A DNA stretch of 64,000 bases from Nonomuraea glycinis (GCF_014646515.1 NZ_BMNK01000003.1:62001-126000), one strand, 5' to 3'; counted from the first letter of the stretch, positions 27,491-37,060 are shown. Notes: a model not told the origin generated them from the sequence alone. Program-made: numbers and translations.

Positions 27491-28477
27491 ATGCGGTTCG
27501 GTGCATTAGGGCGTACTGCCCTGGTTGGACTTGTGGCCACCCTCGTCGCCACAGGGTGCTCCGGTTCGACCGGCCAGTCAGCAAGCCCCGGCGCCTCCTC
27601 CGACATGAAGGCCGACCTGCTGATTGGCCAGTATCCCGGCGCCGACTCGGCCCCGCTGTTCATCGCCATGGAGCGCGGCTTCTTCAAGGAGGAGGGCCTC
27701 AACGTCAAGCAGGAGGCCATCCAGGCTCCCCAGGCCGTCCTGGGCAAGCTCTCCAACGGCACGATGGACGTCGTCCTCGGCAGCTATGCCACCATCCTGA
27801 CCATCCAGGAAGCGGGCACCGAGAAGTTCAAGTACATCGCCGACTCCTACCAGGGTGCGGCGGGCGCCTTCGGCGTGATGGTCAAGAAGGGCTCGACCAT
27901 CAAGCAGGTCTCCGACCTCAAGGGCAAGAAGATCGGCGTCAACGCCCTGAAGGGCCTGGGCGTGCTCACCATGAACCCGCACATGAAGATCGCCGGGCTC
28001 GACCCGACGAAGGACATCACGTACGTCGAGGTGCCGACGACCAACTGGCTCTCCTCCCTGGACAAGGGTGACGTGGACGCGGTCTGGATGACCGACCCGT
28101 ACGTCAGCCAGGCCAAGAAGGAGCTCGGCGCCACCATGCTCCTGGACACGATGTCCGGTCCGACCGACGGTCTGCCGATCACCGGCTGGGCGGCCACCGA
28201 GAAGTGGGTGGCGGAGAACCCCAAGTCGCTGGCCGCTTTCCAGCGGGCCATGGCGAAGGCGCAGAACATCGCGGCCACGGACCGCGCCGCGGTGACGAAG
28301 ATCCTGCCGACCTTCACCAAGATCCCGGCTGAGACCGCTTCGACGATCAACCTCGGCAACTACCCGACCACGCTGAGCGCCCAGCGCATCCAGCGGGTGG
28401 CGGACCTCATGCTCGAGGCGGACATGCTGAAGCAGAAGCTGGACGTCAACTCCATGATCTATTCCGCTCAGGGATGA
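27491..28477 (+). CDS. ABC transporter substrate-binding lipoprotein, NrtA/SsuA/THI5 type (system 1)
   Basis: This is a periplasmic-type binding lipoprotein for nitrate, sulfonate or pyrimidine-like compounds. The ATG at 27491 has AAAGGAG upstream. The signal peptide RTALVGLVATLVATGC ends in a lipobox with Cys about residue 22. The mature part (328 residues in all) opens LLIGQYPGADSAPLFIAMERGFFKEEGLNV, the standard NMT1/THI5 fold lead, followed by VLGSYATILTIQEAG and VWMTDPYVSQ. It starts a four-gene operon with two permeases and a hydantoinase, which points to a ring-amide or pyrimidine-derived substrate. It is divergent from conservon 1. Confidence 0.9.
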   Translation: MRFGALGRTALVGLVATLVATGCSGSTGQSASPGASSDMKADLLIGQYPGADSAPLFIAMERGFFKEEGLNVKQEAIQAPQAVLGKLSNGTMDVVLGSYATILTIQEAGTEKFKYIADSYQGAAGAFGVMVKKGSTIKQVSDLKGKKIGVNALKGLGVLTMNPHMKIAGLDPTKDITYVEVPTTNWLSSLDKGDVDAVWMTDPYVSQAKKELGATMLLDTMSGPTDGLPITGWAATEKWVAENPKSLAAFQRAMAKAQNIAATDRAAVTKILPTFTKIPAETASTINLGNYPTTLSAQRIQRVADLMLEADMLKQKLDVNSMIYSAQG

Positions 28478-29283
28478 TGACCGCAGACTCTCCCGCGAGG
28501 CGCGGCCGTGGCCCGCTCACCCGTGCCAACCTGGTGAAGTTCTCCCGCCACGCCACCGGCGTGGCGGGTTTTCTGCTTGCCTGGCAGCTCATCGGCGTCT
28601 CGGGCCTGGTCAAGTGGCTGCCGCCGGCCGCGGACACACTGTCGAGGACGGTGGCGCTCGCCGTCGATCCCGTGTTCCTGGAGAACCTGCGGGCCACGCT
28701 CACCGCCTGCGCCATCGGACTGCCGCTCGCCGTCCTGGTCGGCGTCCCCATCGGCGTGCTCCTGGGAACGATCCCGGCGGCCGAGGAGATGACCCGGGTC
28801 TTCGTGGAGTTCCTCCGCCCGATCCCCTCGGTGGCGCTGATCCCGCTGGCGCTGTTCTTCTTCACGCCGGAGATCAACGCCAAGGTCGCTCTCATCGTCT
28901 TCGCCTCGTCCTGGCCCATCCTGATCAACACCCTCTACGGCGTGCGGGACGTGGACCCGCTGGCCAAGGAGACGCTGCGCGCCTTCGGCTTCGGGCCGGG
29001 CGCGGTGATCTGGCGGGTGTCCCTGCCGAGCGCGGCGCCCTTCATCGCGACAGGAGTGCGGCTCGCCGCCTCCATCACGCTCATCCTGGCGATCAGCGTG
29101 GAGTACATCGTCGGCGGCGCGAGCGGCATCGGCAGCTTTCTCATCCAGGCGAGCACGGGCATCGGCGCCGACGCGATGATCGACGTGATCGCCGCCCTCC
29201 TGTGGGCCGGCGCGATCGGGCTCGTCCTCAACACCGTGCTCGTGCGCGCCGAACGACGTCTGTACAGGTGGCAACTGCCATGA
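28474..29283 (+). CDS. ABC transporter permease (system 1, first)
   Basis: This 269-residue SsuC/TauC-type permease has five to six membrane segments. The coupling-loop signature KETLRAFGFGPGAVIWRVSLPSAAPFIATGVRLA (EAA motif) contacts an ATPase. FVEFLRPIPSVALIPLALFFF is typical of the nitrate/taurine permease family. The start overlaps the binding-protein stop in ATGA. No ATPase gene lies in this operon, so it must borrow one. Confidence 0.92.
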   Translation: MMTADSPARRGRGPLTRANLVKFSRHATGVAGFLLAWQLIGVSGLVKWLPPAADTLSRTVALAVDPVFLENLRATLTACAIGLPLAVLVGVPIGVLLGTIPAAEEMTRVFVEFLRPIPSVALIPLALFFFTPEINAKVALIVFASSWPILINTLYGVRDVDPLAKETLRAFGFGPGAVIWRVSLPSAAPFIATGVRLAASITLILAISVEYIVGGASGIGSFLIQASTGIGADAMIDVIAALLWAGAIGLVLNTVLVRAERRLYRWQLP

Positions 29284-30056
29284 TCCGTACGTTGATCAAG
29301 CGGCTGTGGCTGGTCCCCGTCGTCCTGGGCGGCTGGGAACTGCTCGCCCGATCACTCGGCAACCCCTATCTCCCCACCCCGTCCGTGATCCTCGCCCGGA
29401 TGTACGAGATGTGGTTCTCCGGCCCCTACATCCTCACCGAAGAGGCCGTCGACCATTTCTTCCCCAGTCTGATCAGGGTCACCGGGTCCTGGTGCCTGGC
29501 CGTGATCGTGGGTGTGGCGCTCGGCGTGGCGCTCGGCCGGACCTCCTGGCTGGCCGACTACTTCGAGCCACTGATCGAGTTCGGCCGGGCGGTGCCGCCG
29601 CCCGCCATGCTGCCGGTCTTTCTCGTGCTCTTCCAGATGGGCACGCAGGTGCAGGTCGCGACCATCGTCTTCGGCATCGTCTGGCCCATCCTGCTCAACT
29701 CCATCGACGGCGCGCGCAACCTCGACCATCTGAAGCTCGAGACCGCCACCGTCTTCGGCGTGCCCGCTCATCTGCGGCTCACCCGGATCATCCTGCCCGC
29801 GGCCGCGCCGAAGATCTTCGCCGGTCTGCGCCTGAGCGTGTCGCTGGCGCTGATCCTGATGGTCATCTCCGAGCTCAAGGGCAGCACCGAAGGCATCGGC
29901 TACCTGCTCAACCTGGCCAGCAACAACGCCGACATGCCGGCCATCTGGGCCGGCGTCCTGCTGCTCGGCGTGCTGGGCTTCACCTTCAACACCTTGTTCC
30001 TCATGGTGGAGCGGCGGGTGCTGGCCTGGCACCGCGCCGCGCACCGTATCGCTTAG
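29280..30056 (+). CDS. ABC transporter permease (system 1, second)
   Basis: This 258-residue permease of the same family overlaps the previous gene by four bases. It contains FGRAVPPPAMLPVFLVLFQMG and the coupling motif LETATVFGVPAHLRLTRIILPAAAPKIFAGLRLS. Two different permeases suggest a heterodimeric channel, whereas many SsuC/TauC systems use one. A longer upstream frame exists but lies inside the first permease gene and was rejected. Confidence 0.92.
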   Translation: MIRTLIKRLWLVPVVLGGWELLARSLGNPYLPTPSVILARMYEMWFSGPYILTEEAVDHFFPSLIRVTGSWCLAVIVGVALGVALGRTSWLADYFEPLIEFGRAVPPPAMLPVFLVLFQMGTQVQVATIVFGIVWPILLNSIDGARNLDHLKLETATVFGVPAHLRLTRIILPAAAPKIFAGLRLSVSLALILMVISELKGSTEGIGYLLNLASNNADMPAIWAGVLLLGVLGFTFNTLFLMVERRVLAWHRAAHRIA

Positions 30057-30070
30057 GAGAGACCGTCCCC

Positions 30071-31519
30071 GTGTCCGAGCTGCTGCTGAAGAACGTCCGG
30101 GTCGTCACGCACGACCAGGACGAGCCCATGAACGCGGACATCGCCATCGCGGACGGCCGCATCGTCCAGGTGGGGCCCGGACTGTCCGGCGCGGGCGACG
30201 TGATCGACGGGCGCGGCAAGCTGGCCTTCCCCGGGGTCGTGGACGCCCATCAGCATTGGGGCATCTACCGGCCGCTGTCCGAGGACGCCGGGTCGGAGAG
30301 CAGGGCCGCCGCCCAGGGTGGCGTGACGACCGCGCTGACATACATGCGGACCGGGCAGTATTACCTCAACAGGGGCGGCTCCTACGCCGACTTCTTCCCG
30401 GAGGTGCTCAAGCAGGCCGAGGGCCGGGCCTACATCGACTACGCCTTCCACCTGGCGCCCATGTCGAGCGGGCACATCGACGAGCTGCCCGACCTGATCG
30501 AGCGGTTCGGCGTCCCGTCGTTCAAGATCTTCATGTTCTACGGCGGGCACGGGCTGCACGGCCGGTCCGACGACCAGCGGGCGTTCCTCATGCTGCCCGA
30601 GGGCGAGCGCTACGACTACGCGCACTTCGAGTTCGTGATGCGCGGCGTGCAGGCGGCCAGGGAGCGGCTGCCCGAGCTGGCGGACGAGATCTCGCTGTCG
30701 CTGCACTGCGAGACGGCCGAGATCATGACCGCGTACACCAAGCTCGTCGAGGAGGCCGGTGACCTGAGCGGACTGGCCGCCTACAGCGCCTCCCGCCCGC
30801 AGCACTCCGAAGGGCTGGCCGTCTTCGTCGCCTCCTACCTCGCGCACGAGACGGGGCTGGCCAACATCAATCTGCTGCACCTGTCCTCGCGCAAGGCCCT
30901 GGACGCCGCCGTCCGGATGGCGGCGACGTTCCCGCACATCGACTTCCGGCGCGAGGTCACGATCGGTCACCTGCTGGCCGACGTCGACACGGCCAGCGGC
31001 ATCGGCGGCAAGGTGAACCCGCCGATCAGACCGCGCGAGGACGTCGAGGCGCTGTGGGAGTACGTCCTCGACGGCACGGTGGACTGGGTGGTCAGCGACC
31101 ACGCCTGCTGCCGTGACGAGCTCAAGTTCGGCGACCCGCGCGACGACGTCTTCGCGGCCAAGGCCGGGTTCGGCGGCGCCGAGTACCTGCTGCCCGGCCT
31201 GATCACCGAAGGCCGCCGCAGGGGCCTGCCGTACGGCCGGATCGCCGCGCTGACCTCCTACAACCCTGCCAAGAGGTACGGCCTGCGCGGCAAGGGGGCG
31301 ATCGCCCCGGGCTTCGACGCGGACATCTGCCTGGTCGACCCCGCGAGCACCTGGACGGTGCGCGCGCAGGACTCGGAGTCGGCGCAGGAGTACACCCCGT
31401 TCGAGGGGTTCGAGCTGACCGCCAAGGTGACGGACACGTTCGTCCGCGGCAACCACGTGCTGGACGCCGGCAAGATCATGGACCGCAGGGTGGGCCGATA
31501 CCTGTCCCGACCGGCCTGA
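30071..31519 (+). CDS. Dihydropyrimidinase/hydantoinase-type cyclic amidohydrolase
   Basis: This enzyme hydrolyses cyclic amides such as hydantoins, dihydropyrimidines or allantoin. The 482-residue TIM-barrel enzyme has a complete two-metal site: HxH in GVVDAHQHWG, the likely carboxylated Lys in PSFKIFMFYGG, His in HCETAE, His in LLHLSS and Asp in SDHACC. GTG at 30071 follows an AGGAG about 12 bases upstream. Sitting last in an uptake operon, it probably opens the ring of the imported compound as the first catabolic step. The exact substrate is inference, and allantoinase or phenylhydantoinase are alternatives. Confidence 0.88.
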   Translation: MSELLLKNVRVVTHDQDEPMNADIAIADGRIVQVGPGLSGAGDVIDGRGKLAFPGVVDAHQHWGIYRPLSEDAGSESRAAAQGGVTTALTYMRTGQYYLNRGGSYADFFPEVLKQAEGRAYIDYAFHLAPMSSGHIDELPDLIERFGVPSFKIFMFYGGHGLHGRSDDQRAFLMLPEGERYDYAHFEFVMRGVQAARERLPELADEISLSLHCETAEIMTAYTKLVEEAGDLSGLAAYSASRPQHSEGLAVFVASYLAHETGLANINLLHLSSRKALDAAVRMAATFPHIDFRREVTIGHLLADVDTASGIGGKVNPPIRPREDVEALWEYVLDGTVDWVVSDHACCRDELKFGDPRDDVFAAKAGFGGAEYLLPGLITEGRRRGLPYGRIAALTSYNPAKRYGLRGKGAIAPGFDADICLVDPASTWTVRAQDSESAQEYTPFEGFELTAKVTDTFVRGNHVLDAGKIMDRRVGRYLSRPA

Positions 31520-31529
31520 ACGGGCCTCG

Positions 31530-32339
31530 TCAGCCGCGCGACCCGGTGACATAGCGCACGGTACGGGCCAGGACGTAGCGGTCCTGGCCCAGCGCCGACT
31601 CCAAGGCCGCCCTGGCCTCGGCGCGCAGGGACGGCGGGATGCTCTCCAGTGCTGCCCTGCGGGCGGCCGACCAGAGCCAGTCCCACACCTGCCCGGCCTC
31701 GATGACCACCTCGAACACCACGTCCGCGCATCGGACCCCGCTCAGCCCGCCCCCTTCGAGCAGCCCGGTCAGGTCCTCGGGCGTGCTCAGCCGGTGCTGG
31801 AAGGGAGCGCCGCCCGCGCCCGGGGCGTACGGCTCCAGTGCCCGCTCCACCAGCGCGAGCAGCTCGGTCTCGGCCGGGCTCGACCGGACCAGCAGGCTGG
31901 CCGCCAGCCGCCCGCCGGGCCGCAGCAACCCGGCCATGGACCGGACCGCGGCGGGCGGGTCGGGCAGGAAGTACAGCATCATCCCCGCGAGCACGACGTC
32001 GAAGCGCTCACCAGGCAGCAACTCCTCCGCCCGCTCCGCGTCGCCCAGCAGGGCGATCGCCTGGGTCAGGCCGTGGCGCTCGATCTCGGCGGAGGCTGCG
32101 GCCACCATCCCGGGCGCCAGATCCAGCCCGACGACCCGGCCGGTGGGACCGACGGCCAGCGCCGCCGGCACGAGCGAGGCGCCGGTCCCGCAACCGGCGT
32201 CCAGGACCCGGTCACCGGCCTCGGGCGCGGCCCGGCGTACCAACTCGGCGGCGACCGGCGCGAAGAACGGCACGCCGACCCGCTCGTAGGTGCCGGACGC
32301 GCGATCGAACACGCCGGCCATGTACTGCTTGGCATCCAT
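31530..32339 (-). CDS. SAM-dependent methyltransferase (UbiE/class I type)
   Basis: This 269-residue class I methyltransferase has motif I VLDAGCGTGASLVPAAL, the acidic end of beta-2 in VVGLDLAPGM, GDAERAEELLPGERFDVVLAGMMLYFLPDP as motif II/III, and LLRPGGRLAASLL as the post-motif. The opening YMAGVFDRASGTYERVG is typical of UbiE-like enzymes. The substrate is unknown. It converges on the hydantoinase gene with only 10 bp between stops. It lies just before conservon 2 but is read in the same direction as that conservon, separated by about 110 bp. Confidence 0.88.
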   Translation of the reverse strand: MDAKQYMAGVFDRASGTYERVGVPFFAPVAAELVRRAAPEAGDRVLDAGCGTGASLVPAALAVGPTGRVVGLDLAPGMVAAASAEIERHGLTQAIALLGDAERAEELLPGERFDVVLAGMMLYFLPDPPAAVRSMAGLLRPGGRLAASLLVRSSPAETELLALVERALEPYAPGAGGAPFQHRLSTPEDLTGLLEGGGLSGVRCADVVFEVVIEAGQVWDWLWSAARRAALESIPPSLRAEARAALESALGQDRYVLARTVRYVTGSRG

Positions 32340-32450
32340 CGGGTTTCCTCACCGTCAGCGGGCACACGACCCGGCGCGACTCCGCCGGTCCGATGATCAG
32401 TGATCTTGAGCCTGTCACGGATGAGGACGATCATCAAGGGCCGGGCGCGG

Positions 32451-33038
32451 TCAGCCGCTCCAGCCGGGGACGGCGGTACGGACGGTCAGCGCATGCTCCA
32501 CCAGGTGGATCAGCGCGCTCTTCACCGACTCCTTCGAGCGTGCGTCGAGCCGGATGAGCGGGATGTGCGCCGCCAGCGAGAGCGCGTCCCGCACCTCGGC
32601 GTCACTGTGGGCGTACGTGCCGTCCCAGCCGTTGATGCCCACCACGAAGGGCAGTTGCGCCTCCTCGAAGTAGTCGATGGCCGGGAAGCTGTCGGCCAGA
32701 CGGCGGGTGTCGACCAGCACCACGGCGCCGATCGCACCCCGCACCAGGTCGTCCCACATGAACCAGAACCGGTGCTGACCCGGCGTCCCGAACAGATACA
32801 GGATCAGATCACGGTCCAGCGACACCCGGCCGAAGTCCATCGCCACCGTGGTCGTCGACTTCAAAGGGGTCATGCCGAGGTCGTCGATCCCGGCCGAGGC
32901 ATCCGTCATCACCGCCTCGGTCGTCAGCGGCATGATCTCCGACACCGCACCGACGAACGTCGTCTTGCCCACCCCGAAGCCACCGGCCACCACGATCTTC
33001 GTCGAGGTGAGCCCGGGACTAGAGCCTGCGTAGTCCAC
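32451..33038 (-). CDS. cvnD: Conservon 2 small GTPase-like protein (CvnD)
   Basis: This 195-residue GTPase starts at GTG 33038 inside the end of cvnC. P-loop GGFGVGKTTF, LFGTPGQHRFW and NGWDG are intact. DNA from 32728 to 33051 matches conservon 1 at 23101-23424 with only two visible differences, while the 3' third differs clearly (for example INGWDGTYAHSDAEV versus LNGWDGEYEHSDSEV). That patchwork suggests recent gene conversion rather than simple divergence. Confidence 0.93.
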   Translation of the reverse strand: MDYAGSSPGLTSTKIVVAGGFGVGKTTFVGAVSEIMPLTTEAVMTDASAGIDDLGMTPLKSTTTVAMDFGRVSLDRDLILYLFGTPGQHRFWFMWDDLVRGAIGAVVLVDTRRLADSFPAIDYFEEAQLPFVVGINGWDGTYAHSDAEVRDALSLAAHIPLIRLDARSKESVKSALIHLVEHALTVRTAVPGWSG

Positions 33039-33423
33039 TGAGCACCCTTTCCAGCAAGTTGACATCCGGCCTGCCCGCGTCTTCCAACGCGGGCTGGTGC
33101 ACGCGCACGAGCCCTTCGGCCGCCATGTCCGCGATCAACACCCGAACCACACCCAAGGGAATGCGCAGCAGCGCCGACACCTCGGCCACCGAGCGGACCT
33201 GCCGGCAGAGCTGGCTGATCGCCTGATATTCCGGCGTGATGTGGGAGAACTCCCTGTGCTCGGCCGTGGCCGAGGACACCAGCGCCTCCATCGCGAGTTT
33301 CACCCGCGGCGCCGTCCGCCCCCCGGTCACCGCGTACGGACGCACCGGCGAGGCCGGGTCAGCCTGTAACCGCGGCTGGGACTCGGGCTCCCAGCCGCCG
33401 CTGTTCCACCGTGGATCCGTCAC
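33019..33423 (-). CDS. cvnC: Conservon 2 DUF742 protein (CvnC)
   Basis: I chose the GTG at 33423 (TDPRWNSGGWEPE), matching the conservon 1 start, rather than a longer frame running into cvnB. It gives 134 residues with one WNSGGW unit instead of three. The VRPYAVTGGRTAPRVKLAMEAL block and C-terminal VLSGLRRL are conserved. The middle is almost identical at DNA level to conservon 1. It overlaps cvnD by 20 bases. Confidence 0.91.
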   Translation of the reverse strand: MTDPRWNSGGWEPESQPRLQADPASPVRPYAVTGGRTAPRVKLAMEALVSSATAEHREFSHITPEYQAISQLCRQVRSVAEVSALLRIPLGVVRVLIADMAAEGLVRVHQPALEDAGRPDVNLLERVLSGLRRL

Positions 33424-33427
33424 CACA

Positions 33428-33850
33428 TCACCTAGTCTGGCTCGCGCGCAGCTCCGCACGGACCGCCGGCGTCAACACCTGACCGGCTCGATCCACCATC
33501 AGCGTCATCTGGTACGCCACCAATCCCATATCACAATCGGGGGCGGCTAAAACCGCTAAGCACGAACCATCTGAAACCGACATGATGAGCATCAGGCCCC
33601 GGTGCATCTCGACGATCGTCTGGTTGACCACACCCCCCTCGAACACCCGCGCCGCGCCCTGGGTGAGCGACACGAGCCCGGACGCGATGGCCGCCAGCTG
33701 GTCCGCCCGATCGGCGGGGAATCCCGACGAGGCAGCCAGCGGCAGCCCGTCGGACGACACGACCACCGCGTGCGCCACCCCGGGCACCGTGCTGACGAAG
33801 TCGGTGATCAGCCAGTCGACACCACGCGCCGCATGGCTCAGCTCGTTCAT
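33428..33850 (-). CDS. cvnB: Conservon 2 roadblock/LC7 protein (CvnB)
   Basis: This 140-residue roadblock protein is nearly the same as the conservon 1 copy: DWLITDFVSTVPGVAHAVVVSSDGLPLA, and LAVLAAPDCDMGLVAYQMTLMVDRAG at the end. Differences are confined to a few positions (S for G near residue 20, HRG for QHG). The ATG overlaps the kinase stop by four bases. Confidence 0.94.
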   Translation of the reverse strand: MNELSHAARGVDWLITDFVSTVPGVAHAVVVSSDGLPLAASSGFPADRADQLAAIASGLVSLTQGAARVFEGGVVNQTIVEMHRGLMLIMSVSDGSCLAVLAAPDCDMGLVAYQMTLMVDRAGQVLTPAVRAELRASQTR

Positions 33851-36702
33851 ATGTTCTCCTCCGGATCGTCTCCGCCGTCCACCGCCCGCATCGGGCCGCC
33901 GAAGCCTGACCCGGTGGCGCGCCCGCCGTTGATGTCCTCGCGCGCCGCGCGGAAGCCCTGCTGGAAGTTGGACAGCCGCGAACGCACCCGGTCAGGGGAC
34001 ACCGCGGGCACCGGTGAGACACCGCGTGGAGCGTTGACCGTCTCCGCCGAGCCCGGCACCAGGTTCGCCTTCGGCACCCGCTTGGGCAGTCCGGCGGCCG
34101 TCGCCGCGCCGCGCACCGGCTCGACCGCGGCCTTGGCCGCCGACCAGCCCTCGTCCGCCTTCTCCGAGCTCCAGACGGCGCTGCTTCCCCCGCGTTCGAA
34201 CCAGGCGGATTCGACCGCCGCGAAGATCGGCAGGTAGTCGTCTCCGCCGGCTTTCAGGACCGGGTCGGTCGTCGCGCCCTGCTCGATCTCGGGGAAGTCG
34301 TACCTGGGGCGTTGCGGCGGGTCGATCCGCTCACCCTGGACCCAGCTCGGGGGCGGGCCGGCTGCGGGCCGCCTGGGCAACTGGTCGCCGTTCCAGCCGG
34401 GCTCGCGCGGCGGCATCCAGACGTCGGCGGAGTCGAAGCCGCCGGTGTTGGGCCCGATGTTCGGCCCGATGCCGGCACCGGGTCCGCGCGTGTCCGCGGG
34501 CCAGCCGCTGCCGTTGTTGCTCCCGCCGCCGCCACCGTTGCTCGGTGGCCAGGGCGGCGCGGGCCAGCCGGGGCCGTCGGGGTTGGACGGGTAGGACGGG
34601 TGCGCCGGACCCATCTGGTACGGTCCCGCCCCGAACTCCGGCATGGGAGGAGCCGCGTGCGGTCCCACGTACGGCTGCTCCTCGCGAGGACCGCCGCCGG
34701 AGGCGCCCGCGAGCGCGGCCGGCTGGGCCAGCAGCGACTCGGGCAGGAGCACCATCGCGGTCAGCCCGCCCGAGCCGTGCGGTCGCAGCTGCACCCTGAT
34801 GCCGTGCCGGTGCGCCAGCCTGGCGACCACGAACAGGCCCATCCGCCGCGACACCGACACGTCCACGCTCGGCGCGTCGGTCAGCCGCTCGTTGGCCTGG
34901 TTGAGCTCCTCGATGGTCATGCCGATGCCCGAGTCGGTGATCGACAGCATCACGCCGCCGCCGTCGATCCGGCTCCCGGACACCGTCACCCGGGTCTCCC
35001 TCGGCGAGAACGACAGCGCGTTCTCCACCAGCTCGGCCAGCAGGTGGATGATGTCGTTGACGGCCTGCCCCGCGATCGAGACGCCGTCGGGCACCTGGAG
35101 CACCACGCGCTCGTAGTTCTCCACCTCCGACAGGGAGGCGCGGGCCACGTCCACGAGCTTGACCGGCTGGCTCCACCGGCGCGGCGGGTCCTGACCGGCC
35201 AGGACCAGCAGGTTCTCGCTGTTGCGGCGCATACGGGTGGCCAGGTGGTCCAGCTTGAACAGGTTGCCGAGCCGCTGCTCGTCCTGTTCCCCCTGCTCCA
35301 GCCCGTCGATCAGGGTGATCTGCCGCTCCACCAGCGTCTGACTGCGGCGCGACAGGTTCACGAACATCGCGTTGACGTTGCTGCGCAGCCGGGACTCCTC
35401 GCCCGCCAGGCGGACCGCCTCACGGTGCACCTCGTCGAAGGCCCGCGCCACCTCCCCGATCTCGTCGTGCGTGGTCACGCTGATCGGCACCACCGGACCG
35501 GCCACGCCGTCCGCGCTCTCGCGCAGCTTGCGTACGGTCTGCGGCAGGCGCTGGCCCGCCACCTCCAGAGCCTCGCGGCGCAGCTTGCGCAGCGGCCTGA
35601 TCAGCGAGCGGGCGATGAGGGCGATGATGGCGAGCACCACGACCAGCAGGATGAGGATGAGCACGCCGGAGACGAGGGCGGCGGTGTTGGCGCCGTTCTC
35701 CAGAGCGCGGGCGCGCAGGATGACCGCCGCGGCCAGCCCTTTCTCCACGTCGCGCATCGCGTCGATCTTGCCTGTGCTGACGTCGAACCAGGTGGACACG
35801 TCCCTGGCCGGTCTGGCGCCGATGCTCAGCGGCTTGCTCTCCGACGACTGGGCGATGGCCCGCAGCCGGAACAGGTCGGTCTGGTCGACATCCCGGCCGA
35901 CGACGCTGTTGCGGTAGAGCTCCAGCTGCTCCTGGGAGGCGAGGGTGGCGAAGAGGGTCTGCTCGCTCTCCTCACGGGCCTTGGCGGCGGTGAAGGAGTC
36001 GAGCTCGCCGGCGTCGAACCCCTTCTTGTCCAGGGCACTGGCCAGGATGCCGCGCTGTCTGGAGGCCTGCTCCTTGGCGCGCGAGATCGCCGCCCCGGCG
36101 CCCGCGCCACGGGAGACCTGGTCGTCGACCGCGACCTCGCCGACCTGGTCGTGGAACTGGAGCAGGGCGGCGATGATCTGGGAATACTTGGAGATCGTCG
36201 GCAGTGGCTGGATCTTGCCCTTGACCGCGGTCTCGCGCAGCGTGGTGACCTCTTCCAGGCGTCGCAGCACCGAGCGCACCGAGGCCTCGTGGCTGCCGGC
36301 GAGCACGGCGGCCCGCTGCTTGGCCGCCAGGACCAGGTCGTCGACCCCGTCGTAGGTGTTGCGCAGCTGCGGCTCGCTGGCCGGCGGGCGGCCCTGCGCG
36401 ATGTAGAGAGCGGTCTGGTCGCGTTCGAAGGCCAGCTCATGGCTGACCGCGCCGAGAGCTTCGCTGAACTCGGCGACCTCTCGCAGCGTCTGGTAGGTGT
36501 CGGCGTCCCGGAGCGAGGTGAACACGCTCAGACCGCCTAACGCCACGGCCACCGCCGTGGGTACGACGATCAGCGCGACGAGTCGCGATCGAACGTGCCA
36601 GTTTCCCAGCCCGAATCTTCTCGTAGAAGGCTTGGGCACCCGGCGCTTCTGGTGGCCGTGCGCCTCGCGGTCAGCGGTAGCTCCAGCGTTTTGCTTAGTC
36701 AC
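33847..36702 (-). CDS. cvnA: Conservon 2 nitrate/sulfonate-sensing-type histidine kinase (CvnA)
   Basis: The GTG at 36702 gives 951 residues beginning VTKQNAGATADREAHGHQKR. It has a first membrane segment (VALIVVPTAVAVALGGL), a helical NIT-type extracytoplasmic region, a second membrane segment (TAALVSGVLILILLVVVLAIIALI), HAMP, the LDHLATRMRRNSENLLVLAG helix and an ATPase domain with ELVENALSFSPRE and DSGIGMTIEELN. Compared with copy 1 the sensor region is strongly diverged while the kinase core is almost identical, as expected if each copy senses a different signal. The tail is rich in Gly/Pro/Asn (PPSNGGGGGSNNGSGWP) and ends with the shared motifs. Confidence 0.93.
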   Translation of the reverse strand: MTKQNAGATADREAHGHQKRRVPKPSTRRFGLGNWHVRSRLVALIVVPTAVAVALGGLSVFTSLRDADTYQTLREVAEFSEALGAVSHELAFERDQTALYIAQGRPPASEPQLRNTYDGVDDLVLAAKQRAAVLAGSHEASVRSVLRRLEEVTTLRETAVKGKIQPLPTISKYSQIIAALLQFHDQVGEVAVDDQVSRGAGAGAAISRAKEQASRQRGILASALDKKGFDAGELDSFTAAKAREESEQTLFATLASQEQLELYRNSVVGRDVDQTDLFRLRAIAQSSESKPLSIGARPARDVSTWFDVSTGKIDAMRDVEKGLAAAVILRARALENGANTAALVSGVLILILLVVVLAIIALIARSLIRPLRKLRREALEVAGQRLPQTVRKLRESADGVAGPVVPISVTTHDEIGEVARAFDEVHREAVRLAGEESRLRSNVNAMFVNLSRRSQTLVERQITLIDGLEQGEQDEQRLGNLFKLDHLATRMRRNSENLLVLAGQDPPRRWSQPVKLVDVARASLSEVENYERVVLQVPDGVSIAGQAVNDIIHLLAELVENALSFSPRETRVTVSGSRIDGGGVMLSITDSGIGMTIEELNQANERLTDAPSVDVSVSRRMGLFVVARLAHRHGIRVQLRPHGSGGLTAMVLLPESLLAQPAALAGASGGGPREEQPYVGPHAAPPMPEFGAGPYQMGPAHPSYPSNPDGPGWPAPPWPPSNGGGGGSNNGSGWPADTRGPGAGIGPNIGPNTGGFDSADVWMPPREPGWNGDQLPRRPAAGPPPSWVQGERIDPPQRPRYDFPEIEQGATTDPVLKAGGDDYLPIFAAVESAWFERGGSSAVWSSEKADEGWSAAKAAVEPVRGAATAAGLPKRVPKANLVPGSAETVNAPRGVSPVPAVSPDRVRSRLSNFQQGFRAAREDINGGRATGSGFGGPMRAVDGGDDPEENI

Positions 36703-36793
36703 TGCCTTCGCAACCTCTCGCCCCAGAGGGGAAATCTCGATCACCATGCTTGCTCGTCGCATGCGGGGCTCTGTGTACTATCGAGATGAGGGC

Positions 36794-36824
36794 CATTTGA
36801 GCATACGACGATGACCGGGATCAA
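36794..36824 (-). promoter_or_regulatory. Conserved conservon upstream element, copy 2 (degenerate)
   Basis: This 31 bp stretch at the same distance (92-122 bp) from the cvnA start agrees with copy 4 at about 17 of 31 positions by my alignment. On the minus strand it begins TTGATCCCGG and ends TGCTCAAATG. It keeps the TTG and the TCxAAT-type ends. It is the weakest of the four copies. Confidence 0.45.
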
Positions 36825-37060
36825 ACATCAGGAAATGTCACACTGTGCATATCCCTATTTGTCGCACATGACAAGGCCGATCCGCCACGTCGAATAGCGA
36901 AACGGACTGTGTCTGTCGCAGCTCGCATGAGCCGATCTTCGACTCGCCCCACCGGCACCTGCTTCCCCGGCGTCACCTCCTTCCCCTGAGGGCACGAACG
37001 CGCCATATTAGGCGAAAGCACGAAGACTGTTTACTGGTCGGGTCAATCCTTACGATATAG

